Below, one piece after another: positions 10,779-20,697 of a stretch of DNA of 64,000 bases. The stretch spans positions 2,418,001 through 2,482,000 of the forward strand of contig JAMXDE010000010.1 of assembly GCA_026770025.1 (NCBI GenBank), written 5' to 3'. A model generated the notes under the pieces. It worked only from the letters and a program-made list of their open reading frames with translations, was not told the DNA's origin and did not search any database. The stretch's first letter is position 1. The number at the start of each line of letters is the position of its first letter. This DNA comes from Craspedostauros australis. Its lineage: Eukaryota > Bacillariophyta > Bacillariophyceae > Mastogloiales > Achnanthaceae. The position numbers and the translations under genes were made by a program.

Positions 10779-11238
10779 GCACGAATTGCACTGTAGAACG
10801 ATGAATGAAAGCGAGGGGAGCAGGGGAAGCCGAAGGAGGTGTTGGATGAAGCAGCCAAAACAACAACCACCAATGTCATTTGTACTCTCACTCCTCTCAA
10901 TACGACTGCATCACAACAGATGCAACAAGCATTGCCATGGCGGAGGCACCTCGGGAATGAAGCAAAAATGTGACGGTGGTTTTTGTGTCTGCGTGGCAAC
11001 GATGTGTGCGTGCGCATGTGGTGATGATGTGTGTGATGCCGACAAGCACAAAATGTCAATCGATTCCGCAGCAGCTAACGTTGTTTAACGTGTTCCAAAC
11101 GAACGAGGAGGAAGGAAAAAGCTGGAGACACTAACGTGAATGGACACCTTCCGTTATTAACTCAGAATAGCAAAGAACTTTCGGCAAAACTACAGTGTGG
11201 AACACTACGTTTGACCCAAACGATTCCAAATATTGGAT

Positions 11239-11396
11239 GGTCCATAAAACTTAAAAAATGGGCTTTAAGATTCTGGGTAATTTTCCTGTTGCTATGGTGA
11301 CTATAATGAGTAGGTTTGTATGCTTAGTCTGGTTGTAATCGAAGAAAAAGTGCCACTCTACTTTACCGACGGCTGGTCGACTCACTGACCCGGGTC
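11239..11396 (-). repeat. Right terminal inverted repeat
   Basis: Inverted copy of 6829-6987. The outer end is the palindrome GACCCGGGTC; TTAT follows immediately outside. Confidence 0.9.
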
Positions 11397-12319
11397 TTAT
11401 GATGACCGGTACAACCCAAATCACGTGCGTGAAACGAGTGAGGTGATGGTGAACGTGTTTTCTGCTTCTTCCTCGTGCGCACTTCATCACGCAGGATGTG
11501 TGCAGCAGATTCACAGATTCATTTTGTTGGGCGCAGCGCAAGGTTCTTGATCGCATCCATGATACTGCAGAGATAAAGACATCGAGAAGGGCAATGAGGA
11601 TCGCCGGAGCACAAGTCTTTGCAGCGTTCACAGACGTGCGTGTTTCTCAATTCCTCCCCAGCCACTCCGACAATGCAACGGCAGCATAGATGACATCAAC
11701 AACAACAGCAGCAGCGTGGAGCCAGAGAGTTGGCATCACTGGTGGCATCGCCATTGGGGCATCAGTGGACGACATGAAACACTCTCTCGGGAGACCTCTT
11801 GGCGGAGACGTGCGAGTAAGCTGACTTGAATCCAGACTCGTGACAGAACAGCGCAACATTTAGGCCCAACGGGTGGTTCCGCGCTGCGCAACATGCCTGA
11901 TTCCCATCTCTCTGGATGTGGTTTCGAGCAGAGCATCACCTGCGGAAGTGATGTGCACAAGAGACATCATCAGCAACCGTGTCATAGATGCTCTGTTCTG
12001 CGGAAACTTTGATAAAATCTTTACAGAGACTTGTGGTGATTGGGACTGACTGGTTGCGAATGGAGTAACTGATAACTTCTAAAGACGTGGCTCTTGTTTT
12101 GATGGTCCGCGTGCTGGTGTCTCCTCTTTGGTTGGTTGCGCATTGGGGACCAGGGCTGGTGCAGAGCCATCTCATCTTCTGCAATGCATGCATATCATGC
12201 TCACACAAACAACGCAGAATGTCGACAAAGAGCTGCCGGCTGATCGCTTGCATGGTTCAACTGACAAGTCGACCAAGCAAGCGAGTCAGCGGATGATGGT
12301 TGAGATTGGTGTACAATGT
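11397..12319. other. Intergenic, no gene supported
   Basis: Only short open frames without recognisable features. Because it flanks the transposon on the right, it continues the host sequence interrupted at 6828. Confidence 0.4.
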
Positions 12320-13718
12320 CTAGGAGGCTGGGGCAGCCTTCTTCTTTTTCTTCTTCTTCTTGACCTTGCGGATGTGGGTGATGGGGGCGGCGAGGTTGCC
12401 GCCGGACTTGACCAACTCACCTTCCTGGGTGGTCTTGAGCTTGGTGGGGTTGGCAACATAGTTGGTGTGGTCGTCATTCTTGAATGGCGTGTAGGTGATT
12501 GGAGCGGCAAGATCCTCTCCAGACTTGACGGCATCTCCGATATCGGTGTTGCGCAACTTGCTGGGGTTGGCAACTCTGCGGATCATTACGTGGGAGTGCA
12601 TGAAAGTGGAGCGGAGTCGAGCAGAGCAATGGAGGCGTTCCATCGGTTTGGTCCAATCAAGATCAGGGTGCAACAGCAGCAGCAACAACACCAGAAGCAG
12701 GTGGAAAATTCGTGAGATCAGTACATGGATTGATTCATGGGGCATCAAAGTTTATTCAACGACAACCCGGTGGTTGGCCTGTCAAGCAGGAAGGGAAGTT
12801 CCACAATTTGCACACAGCTCTGGAGACGCAAGAAAACAGAGCCGACGGGGGCAGTAGAGATGGCACAAGCAACAGCATCAAACTACCCATTCGAGACAGG
12901 CGACGACCTCGAGACAGGAAAACACTTGTTGATTGATTGCCCGAGCATCGAAACATACCTGTTTGTGTGGTCGTCGTTCTTGTATGGTGTGAAGGTGATG
13001 GGTGCGGCAAGATCCTCACCGGACTTGACAGCTCTTCCGACATCCGTCGAGCGGAGTCTGTTTTGGTTGGCGACCTGGATGCCGAAGTGCGGAAGTGTGT
13101 ATGGTTGGAGTCGGGCAACCGCAAGGCGAACACAGTTGGCAAGAGGCAGTGTAGATGTTGGGCGGTAAACAGTGGACAGAAAACAATGGTGAGAACGATG
13201 GTGAGATGAAAGCATACTCTACGTGGCTGAGGATGTACATCTCGGATCAGACCTGCATTCTCATTTCTCATCCGAACCGGAGGTCTCATTAGACAGAGCT
13301 GTGCAGATACAAACACACAATGAAGAGACCAATGCGCAATCCTCGTTGCACTCACCTGGTTGCTGTGATCCTCGCTCTTGAAGGGTGTGAAGGTGATTGG
13401 CGCGGCCAAGTTTCCGTCCTTCTTCATGGCATCGCCAAGGCCCGTCTTTCGCAGCTTCATGCCTCCCTTCGCCCATGCCGGCTTCTCCCACAGGCCATCG
13501 TCTTCTTCCTCCTCTTCCTCTTCTTCCTCCTTCTTCTGCTGCTGCGGTGGTGGCTGGGAGATCCGGGTCTGCTCGACGCCGGTTGTGATGTTGCGGATGG
13601 GGACATGCTCGTCCTCTTCCTCCTCGACGTACTCCTCAACGTCCTCCTCGTATTCCTCGTACTCGGATCCCGACTCGTACTCCGAGCCGGATTCGTACTC
13701 TGATCCGTCGTCCGCCAT
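12320..13718 (-). CDS. Three-exon LAAPITFTP repeat protein
   Basis: Modelled as exon 1 13718-13356, exon 2 13074-12959 and exon 3 12575-12320, giving 244 residues. Intron 1 (13355-13075) starts GTGAGT after a CAG codon and ends CAG. Intron 2 (12958-12576) starts GTATGT and ends GCAG. Both junctions restore the family sequence exactly (DHSNQ to VANQ, and DDHTNR to VANP), which is the reason for choosing them. The N-terminus is a Ser/Glu/Tyr repeat (GSEYES units) followed by a Glu run, then EKPAWAKGG and the KLRKTG cap. Four modules follow; the last reads LAAPITHIRK before a Lys-rich tail. Exon 2 is almost exactly one 39-residue module. Function is unknown. The start at 13718 is preferred over a further upstream ATG at 13940 because it gives an acidic leader like those of the paralogs. 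Confidence 0.75.
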
Positions 13719-14469
13719 GGTGCCTCCGCTCGGAACTCCTTGCGGTTCTGTAGTTGCCGTTGCTTTGGCTTGCGTTGCTGTTGTTGTGCAATGGCGTGCC
13801 TTCGCCTCCTCTGCGGGTGTTGCTGTTCGTGGCAGAATTCCGCTGCGCCTCGTGAGATGTTTGCTTCTTGTTTTCTTTGCCTCCACCATCCGCGCCGCTC
13901 TTCGTGCAACCGCGGTGGTTTGCACCATTGTCGCCGGCATTCTCTCTTGGCATTTGTCCCTTGCACAGGGGAAGATCTTTGTCGAGAAAGGGTCATTGTG
14001 ACATCACTGATGGATGCCTTTTTGACTCGTTCGATTGCATGATCTTAGTTGCACGCTTCAGGCTAGAGACAAAGACAGAGAGAGCGCAAAATGGAAAGCT
14101 GGAGACAAACCAATGCGGTGACCGAATTTGCGAATTGCAAGACGTATTCTCTAAAATCTTAAAATATGAATAATCAAGTGCGTAAAATAAGTGGCAGTGG
14201 CAGATTAAGCGACGATGACGGATGAGTGCGGCACGGCATGTTGATGCCCATGCGGCCAATGTTTGTGGCGAATTCCCGTCATTGGGCTCGTTCGTCATCG
14301 TTGACTTGGAAGGTCACCAAATTGCGCCTTCTTGTGTCATCATGGTCGTCGTCATCGTCATCGTCATCATCCTCTCATGCTGTACAGTCTTTGTGATGTG
14401 TGCAAACTTCTTGTGGATTTTGTTGCCGTCATGAGCATGGTGCCGTATCGAAATTGGCAGACCATGAGC
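13719..14469. other. Intergenic, no gene supported
   Basis: Upstream region of the three-exon repeat gene and 3' side of the next paralog. It contains a GTC/ATC microsatellite near 14345-14372. I see no gene. Confidence 0.4.
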
Positions 14470-15252
14470 CTACCGCTTGATGTCCTTGGCCCGGACGCTG
14501 CGGATATTCGTGATGGGCATGGCGAGGTTGCCATCCGTCTTGGCCTTTTGGCCAGCGGTGGTCTGTCTGAGGTTCTTTGGATTCGCGACGTGGTTGGTGT
14601 GGTCGTCGCTCTTGAAGGGCGTGAAGGTGATGGGGGCTGCGATGTCCTCCCCAGACTTGACGGCAGCACCGACATCGGTTCTCTGCAGGTTCTGTGGATT
14701 TGCCACCCTGTTCGTGTGGTCGTCGTTCTTGTAGGGGGTGAAGGTGATCGGCGCGGCGAGATCCTCGCCAGACTTGACAGCGGCGCCGACATCGGAGTGC
14801 TTCAGGTTCTGTGGGTTGGCGACCTTGTTCGTGTGGTCGTCGTTCTTGTAGGGCGTGAAGGTGATGGGTGCGGCAAGATCTTCGCCGGACTTGACAGCGG
14901 CGCCGACGCCCGTGGATCGCAACTTCTCCTGATTGGCGACCTTGTTGGTGTGATCTTGATTCTTGAAGGGCGTGAAGGTGATGGGCGCCGCGAGATCATT
15001 GCCGGACTTGACAGCGGCGCCGACGCCCGTGGATCGCAACTTCTCCTGGTTGGCGACCTTGTTGCTGTGGTCCTGGCTCTTGTATGGCGTGAAGGTGATG
15101 GGGGCTGCCAAATTGCCATCCTTCTTCATAGCTCCGGCCTTTCCTGTTGATCGGAGCTTGACGCCACCCTTGGCCCATGCGGGTTTCTCCCAGCCGAAGG
15201 CCGCCTCCTCTTCGCCATGGTCGACGATTTCTGCTTCTATGGTGTCTGACAT
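14470..15252 (-). CDS. Single-exon LAAPITFTP repeat protein with six modules
   Basis: 260 residues, ATG complementary to 15250-15252, stop at 14470. A short acidic leader precedes GWEKPAWAKGG. Then come five consecutive 39-residue modules (residues 32-226) and a sixth, terminal one with GNLAMPITNIRS and a basic end. A typical module reads [KN]L[KR]xTxxGAAVKSG, then [DE]DLAAPITFTP, then [YF]KNDDHTNKVANP. The middle modules are nearly identical at DNA level, so recent unequal exchange or gene conversion is likely. The protein is hydrophilic, has no signal or membrane segment, and is expected to be an elongated cytosolic or cytoskeletal repeat protein. The spacing and the LKxT-like motif loosely recall multi-repeat beta-thymosin/WH2 proteins, which is speculative. 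It is the clearest member of the family. Confidence 0.85.
   Translation of the reverse strand: MSDTIEAEIVDHGEEEAAFGWEKPAWAKGGVKLRSTGKAGAMKKDGNLAAPITFTPYKSQDHSNKVANQEKLRSTGVGAAVKSGNDLAAPITFTPFKNQDHTNKVANQEKLRSTGVGAAVKSGEDLAAPITFTPYKNDDHTNKVANPQNLKHSDVGAAVKSGEDLAAPITFTPYKNDDHTNRVANPQNLQRTDVGAAVKSGEDIAAPITFTPFKSDDHTNHVANPKNLRQTTAGQKAKTDGNLAMPITNIRSVRAKDIKR
14575..15159 (-). repeat. Five 117-base coding tandem repeats
   Basis: In-frame direct repeats of 117 bases, each encoding one 39-residue module. The third and fourth units differ at only a few positions. Confidence 0.85.
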
Positions 15253-16317
15253 CTTGGTGTTGTTGTGTTTGGTGGTGGTGATGGGTGCGATGTTGCGTTG
15301 CGATGTGTTGATTTTGCTCTTTTGAAGGTTGATGCGTCGATTTTATGAGAACTCACGACGAAGATGTCTCACGATGACAACTCCCATCGCATTGAATCAG
15401 ATTGCATCACAACTAACAGCATCCACAACGACCACGCTGCGTTCGTATCGACCATCGACCCTCTGTCTCGCACTGCTTCATGTCTCATACTCCGCAAGCA
15501 AGAGCAACCACACGCTCCCACACAACGCAGCAGACGCCTGCGTGGGAGATAAGAAGGGCGCCGTTGGTGGCATGCCTCTTCGGCACGTTGCTTACCTTGC
15601 GCATCGGAAACGAGGATCCGAACATTCCCACAACGATGGTCATCTCCACAAGATACCTCTTGGTCACAAGATTCCTTTCAGAACAACCACGATTGGATGC
15701 TGTCACGTGCGGATAACATTTAAGCGCAGCCGACATCGAGACATCACGACAGTGACGATGGTGATGACGATGATGGAGACGGACAACACCACCGCGAAAT
15801 GATGTCAAGGGTTGTTGGCGGAACACAAAAGAGCCAAAAAGATTGCATACGCTTTGGCATGCTCAACGCCTCACTTCAATCCCACCAATGCTCCAACACG
15901 GACAACACGAGATGCAGCAACAATAATAATAACAACAACAACAATGGTGATGGACAACCTGTCGGGATCGATAGCATGCTCTCAAGTATTGCATGAAACA
16001 TCCATTTCTCTAAATTAATGCAATTTTGAACAATCATCGTGTGGTTTGCCTTGTGCAATGGATGCTTGTACGTAACTCCTGTCTCTCTCGCGCGACGTTT
16101 CAATTGTCGATGCTGACGTATCTGTCGTCACACCATCGCGGGACTCTCGTTGTGCATCCACTTTGGGGCAGTTGGCAATGCGTATCTGGATGGTACCGCA
16201 GAAAATCCCCGTTCCTCGCATGTTTGCCACGCTAATCAAATCAGTCGATTGCCTCATTTGTTTCTGCTGACACCAAGGATCCATGTCATAGATACGATAC
16301 GCCGTCCCCTTCAACGA
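15253..16317. other. Intergenic, no gene supported
   Basis: 1,065 bases between two repeat-family paralogs on the same strand. It contains AAC/AAT microsatellites near 15915-15945. No frame looks coding on either strand. Confidence 0.4.
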
Positions 16318-17400
16318 TTATGCGGCCGGCTGCGCCACAGGCTGCTCGACGTTGGTTTCTAAATTGAGCGTCGTCATCGTCGCATGAATTTCGGAATCTG
16401 ACGCCGCATTCTCGCCTTGTTGCTGCTTGGCCCCAGAGGCCTTGGCAAGCATCTCGCCTGCCTTCCGCAATGCCCCTTCACCTTCCAAATCCAACGATTT
16501 CTTCTTGACCTTGCGCGTGACGAGCTTCTTCTTCATCTTCTTTTGCTTCTGCGTGTGTTCGCGGATCTTGGTGATCGGCGCGGACAGGTACTCGCCCTTC
16601 TTCACGTGCTCGCCTTCTTCTGTCGGACGCAGGATATCCGGTCTGGCGATGGGGTTGCTGTGCTGCGTCTTCTTTTGGGGAATGTGTGTGATGGGTGCGG
16701 ACAGGTAGGCGCCCTTCTTGAGTGTTTCGCCCTTTTCGGTGTGCTTCAGCTTGGTGGGATCGACGACCTTGTTCTTGAAGTTGGTGTTCTTGGGAATGTG
16801 CGTGATGGGCGCCGAAATGTACTCGCCGTTGAGCACGCGGTTGCCCTTGGGCGTCTTCTTGAGGAGGGTCGGGTTGCAGACGCCATTTTTGAAGTCCGTG
16901 TTCTTGAAGGGAGTGAAGGTGATGGGCGCTGCCAGATTGCCGTCCTTCTCCAGCATGCGACCCATCGATGTCTTCTTCAGCCGCATCGTGGCCCATGCTG
17001 GCTTGCCACCATCCGCATCACCGTCGTCGTGCGCGTTGCTGTGATTGCTCATGTTGCCTCCATCGCGGCTGCTGAAGCTGCTGTTGTTCGCATCGTTGTG
17101 CTTGTCGTCGCCCTCGCTGTTGTTGGTGCCCGAGTTGAAGCTGCGGTGGAAGGCGGGGTCCTCGCTGGCCTCCTCGTCGAGGCGTCTGGAGAAGGATCGG
17201 TGGTTGAGGCTGAAGTCCTCGCCGTCCGACTCTTCATCCTCCTCCTCCATCACGGCAGGCAGATCGTTGATCTCCTCCTCCTCGTAGTAGCTGCCCTCGG
17301 AGTCTGTCTCGTACACCTCCTCGATGATCTCCACCAGCTCATCGCCATCCGAATCGTATTCGATCTCAATGATCTCTTCATCAAAGAGAATGTCTGTCAT
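16318..17400 (-). CDS. Divergent LAAPITFTP repeat protein with long acidic N-terminus
   Basis: 360 residues starting at the ATG complementary to 17398-17400. About 130 residues are acidic and Ser/Asn-rich, with repeated EEE and DSEG stretches. GKPAWATMRLKKTSMG then begins the repeat part. Four modules follow: LAAPITFTPFK, YISAPITHIPK, YLSAPITHIPQ and YLSAPITKIRE. Each is preceded by LLKKTPKG-, KLKHTEKG- or ILRPTEEG-like stretches. The C-terminus has a KMKKKL-type basic run and an Ala/Gln-rich tail. Compared with its neighbours, Phe/Thr in the core is replaced by His and Leu-Ala by Leu-Ser. This shows which positions are constrained: A-P-I-T, the LKxT-like element, and Gly before the core. Function is unknown. 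It is the most upstream and most diverged member of the four-gene cluster. Confidence 0.8.
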   Translation of the reverse strand: MTDILFDEEIIEIEYDSDGDELVEIIEEVYETDSEGSYYEEEEINDLPAVMEEEDEESDGEDFSLNHRSFSRRLDEEASEDPAFHRSFNSGTNNSEGDDKHNDANNSSFSSRDGGNMSNHSNAHDDGDADGGKPAWATMRLKKTSMGRMLEKDGNLAAPITFTPFKNTDFKNGVCNPTLLKKTPKGNRVLNGEYISAPITHIPKNTNFKNKVVDPTKLKHTEKGETLKKGAYLSAPITHIPQKKTQHSNPIARPDILRPTEEGEHVKKGEYLSAPITKIREHTQKQKKMKKKLVTRKVKKKSLDLEGEGALRKAGEMLAKASGAKQQQGENAASDSEIHATMTTLNLETNVEQPVAQPAA

Positions 17401-20400
17401 GTTGTTGTTGTTGATGGTGATGATAGTAGTAGCTGAGTGTGTCGTTGCTGGCAATTGATGAATGCGGTGAGCAGGCTCGCGTTGGGTTTGCTTCTGTTGC
17501 TTTCTGTTGTGCTGTGGAGGCTGGTCTCCTGTGCTCAATACGAGCACTTCTCACGGGAGCGGAAGAGAGCAAATCGGGCGATGCCTTGTCTCCAGATCGC
17601 CTGATCCTTCGCCGTTTAGAGCAGAGAGAGAGAGAGAGAGAGGAAGCGAAGGTCACTGGTGTCGGTATTGATTGTAGCGGCGATGTTGCTTGTAACGGTG
17701 CTGCTGGTGCTGTTATTCGTCAGGTGTTGGTTCTATTGTCGCCAACGAAGAGGAAGAGGAAGAGAAAGAGGGAGATGGATGTTGCTGTAACGGTTGCTGT
17801 TGCTCTCCATGCGGTGCGCAAGGGTTCTGTTTTGCTGGTATCGGTCACCTCCTCTCTTGTGGCGAATCGTCCTGAGTTGCACACAAGCGATGGCCTCATG
17901 TGCCTCACGTGATTGCCCTCTTGTCAGCTCACGACACAACCAAGTTCGCGAGATCCATGGGTCACGATGGGACTGCAACATGTCACGCGAGACATTTTGG
18001 TGCAACTCTCCTTTTTGGCGCCATGCGCGAAGCTCCATTTCTGTGTCGTGGATGGTACACCGCGCACCGTAGGCAGCAATTCAATGTAGGAGTATGCATG
18101 ATGGTAGATGGAAGGAAGGCTTCATCTGTTCCACGATCTTCGGGGAGCATCAACGCTCTTCAACTGTTGTGCATGCTGCCATGTTTGGGCTGGAGGTGAT
18201 TCTCGCCCCTCGTTATTCTTGCATCGGCAAGGAGATACTCCTGAAGAGCAAAGATGTCTGGAATGGTATTCGTTGACAAGAGTGTCAAGAGAATGCCGCG
18301 TCTGGGTGCTTCCATGGATGCGCAAGTCTGGCAGTTGATCAGACACGAGCAACAGATACTCTGGCTCTGCCACCCTTGCAACGAGGCGCGCCTCATGTGA
18401 GGACTGCGCAATGGCAAGCAGAGCGATGCACGCGCTCTGGTCGGACGAGACACCAAACCATCCGAAGGAGATGAGAAACGAAACCACAGGAGGCTGTGAA
18501 AGCAAGAGGAGGCGATGAAGCATCCGAGGACGGAAGCGCCGGACTAAATACACCGAAGCGTTTTCGATCCTTGATGCAAGAGGGGATCAGGTACCGGCTC
18601 ATCCCATGATGGGTATCCAGCAGGTCAATCTCGTGCAAACAGAGTTGTGGGAATGGAGAATGGCAAGACTACCATGCCGAGCACTATGAAACAAACAGGG
18701 ATGATCCCGAAGGTCGATGGAAGCACAGTCTGCGCCCACTGGATCGTTGCCGTGTGGATGGCAAAAGGATCAGAGGGGAGATTCGCTCGTTGTCATCAAC
18801 GGATGCACGTGCGATCTGTGGCACGAAGTATAGTATGGGGAGAGACAAAGGATTGCGAGAGGCAGGCTGACGCTCCTTTGCTTCGTTTTTCCCAAAACGG
18901 CAGCGCGAAAGCGAAGAGCGGAGCGTCTCCTTTGGTCACGAGATGGATTGCGAACAGATCGAAAGGTGGGCTGTGACCGCCATTGATCCTTCTCCGGCTG
19001 TCCCCGTCTGATAGTCATGATGTCAAACGTGACAAAGAAGGACATGGCATTCGGCCGATTATAGCGCTTCTGGCGATCGGGTGCACAGTTGGTCTTGCTT
19101 CTCTCTCTCTCTCCTGGGCAGAGTGAGTGAGCGAATGAGTGAGTGAGAGGTGGTCTCGGGAGAAACAGAAGGTGGAGAGGAGCAAGGAGAGGAGAATCGC
19201 GAGAACTGATGAATTGAGGCGTGCCTTTCTCACATCCAACTCTGTGGCTGTCTTGGCTGATGACATTTCGCCAACCATCTTGCCTTGTGAACACAAGGTA
19301 CTATGATCGTGACCACAACCATGACGCGGTGCGATGCAGCTCAATCAATTCATGTTCGAGATCTCCGTCTCTCGACAACATTCGTACACGGATGCGGATG
19401 CCGCATGGATGGAGAGCACAGACATTGACAACCCCAACATCTAAGCACCATCGGGCCTCGATCAGGTCATCCTTTGGCCGATCCTGTCTTGTCTCTTGTT
19501 CATGCCTCTTTTTGCTTCCCACCTTTTGTCTTGTGTCATCTTTTGCCCTGCGTTCGTCGTGTCTCTCGCTATCCCGCCAAATTCATTGTCTTCGCAAACA
19601 TCGCCGGTGAACGGCTCGATTTCTGTGCTTCCATCGTTGCGGACTAGTCGGAGTGACACCAAACATCCTCGCTCTCAAGAATTCGTGACACACGGGACAT
19701 CCACATTTCATTCATGCCAAGATCCCATGTGTGTCGCACCATAAGTGGCGAGAAGACCACAATACATAGGGCACAAGATAGGCCCTGCGACATGAGATGG
19801 AGCACCGTTGGGCGCTTTGCAGATGGTGATTGTCATATTTCTCGGCATCGTTGTGCCCCCAACAGGCGTATGCTTCGAAAAATATAACACGTTCCGACTG
19901 TCGCACGTAGAACGCAGTACGGTAGGTACGTTGCACACTGTGCGCACACGGACGCACGATTTTCTCGCGTCACTAAAAGTAACCAGAACGGTATGGGCCT
20001 GACCGAATGTCTCGTTGTGGAGCCCACACACCACGACTGGCAATACGGTACGCGATCAACTCTGTGTTGCCCTGATCGCAATCACACACCAAGCACAACA
20101 AAAGCGACATCTCATCGAGCGTCCATGATCGCCATCATCATCGCAAGGTCATCACAATTATACCAGTTTCATCCTTGCAACACCCATCAATTGCAACAAC
20201 GGCATCCTCAAGAGACCATCACCATCTTGACTGTCTTCGGCAACAACCAACAGCGTAGGAAAGGCATCGACAAAACGGGATCCTCACAACGACGTTGACG
20301 TTGACATCGCTCTCTCTCCTTCTCGGAACGACCAACCTCAGCCAGCAAGAAAGAACAAACATCAGAACAGGAATCGGAACCGGGACAAGATACTCACTCT

Positions 20401-20697
20401 TCCCACAGAAGGTCATCATCGTCACCACACCAAGACCGCTGGCACAACCACAACCACAAAAGCGCAAAAGTGCAAAAGCGGACACAACTGCAGCAGAAGC
20501 AGAGACAGAGCGCAATCACGAAACTCTGACGACGACGACGACGACGACAACAACAACAACAACGACAACGGCAAAGGTAGGCAGAGAGTCACAATACAAA
20601 CAACAGCACAAACAATACACCACATAGCACAGCCCATACTCGCACAAAGTTATAATACCAATACAACAACAAACCAAACAGCAACAGCAGCAACAGA
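17401..20697. other. Large gene-poor stretch
   Basis: 3.3 kb in which I find no supported gene. It has a GA microsatellite at 17623-17642 upstream of the minus-strand repeat gene, and a TC tract near 19101-19117. The last 500 bases before 20698 are rich in CAA/ACAACG triplets and are probably the leader of the next gene. Short frames on both strands lack domain-like sequence. An intron-split gene cannot be excluded. Confidence 0.4.

Larger units (their letters stand above)
6829..11396 (-). mobile_element. DNA transposon with about 158-base terminal inverted repeats
   Basis: The ends 6829-6987 and 11239-11396 are inverted copies of each other with roughly eight mismatches. Both begin with GACCC[AG]GGTC. 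TTAT lies directly outside each end (6825-6828 and 11397-11400), which fits a 4-base target duplication. The only large gene inside is a minus-strand DDE-type transposase candidate (7102-10722). Both ends and the frame are intact, so the copy looks recent and complete. The superfamily is not clear to me: the long repeats recall Mutator-like elements, but those make 8-9-base duplications. Confidence 0.85.

Noticed and set aside
16417-17436. Plus-strand open frame of about 340 codons opposite the divergent repeat gene
   Set aside because: It is the complement of a clear family member, and its Leu/Val/Gly composition is a mirror of that gene's codons.
17794-18553. Several overlapping frames of 90-140 codons between 17.8 and 18.6 kb on both strands
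   Set aside because: None resembles a known family or shows convincing splice partners.
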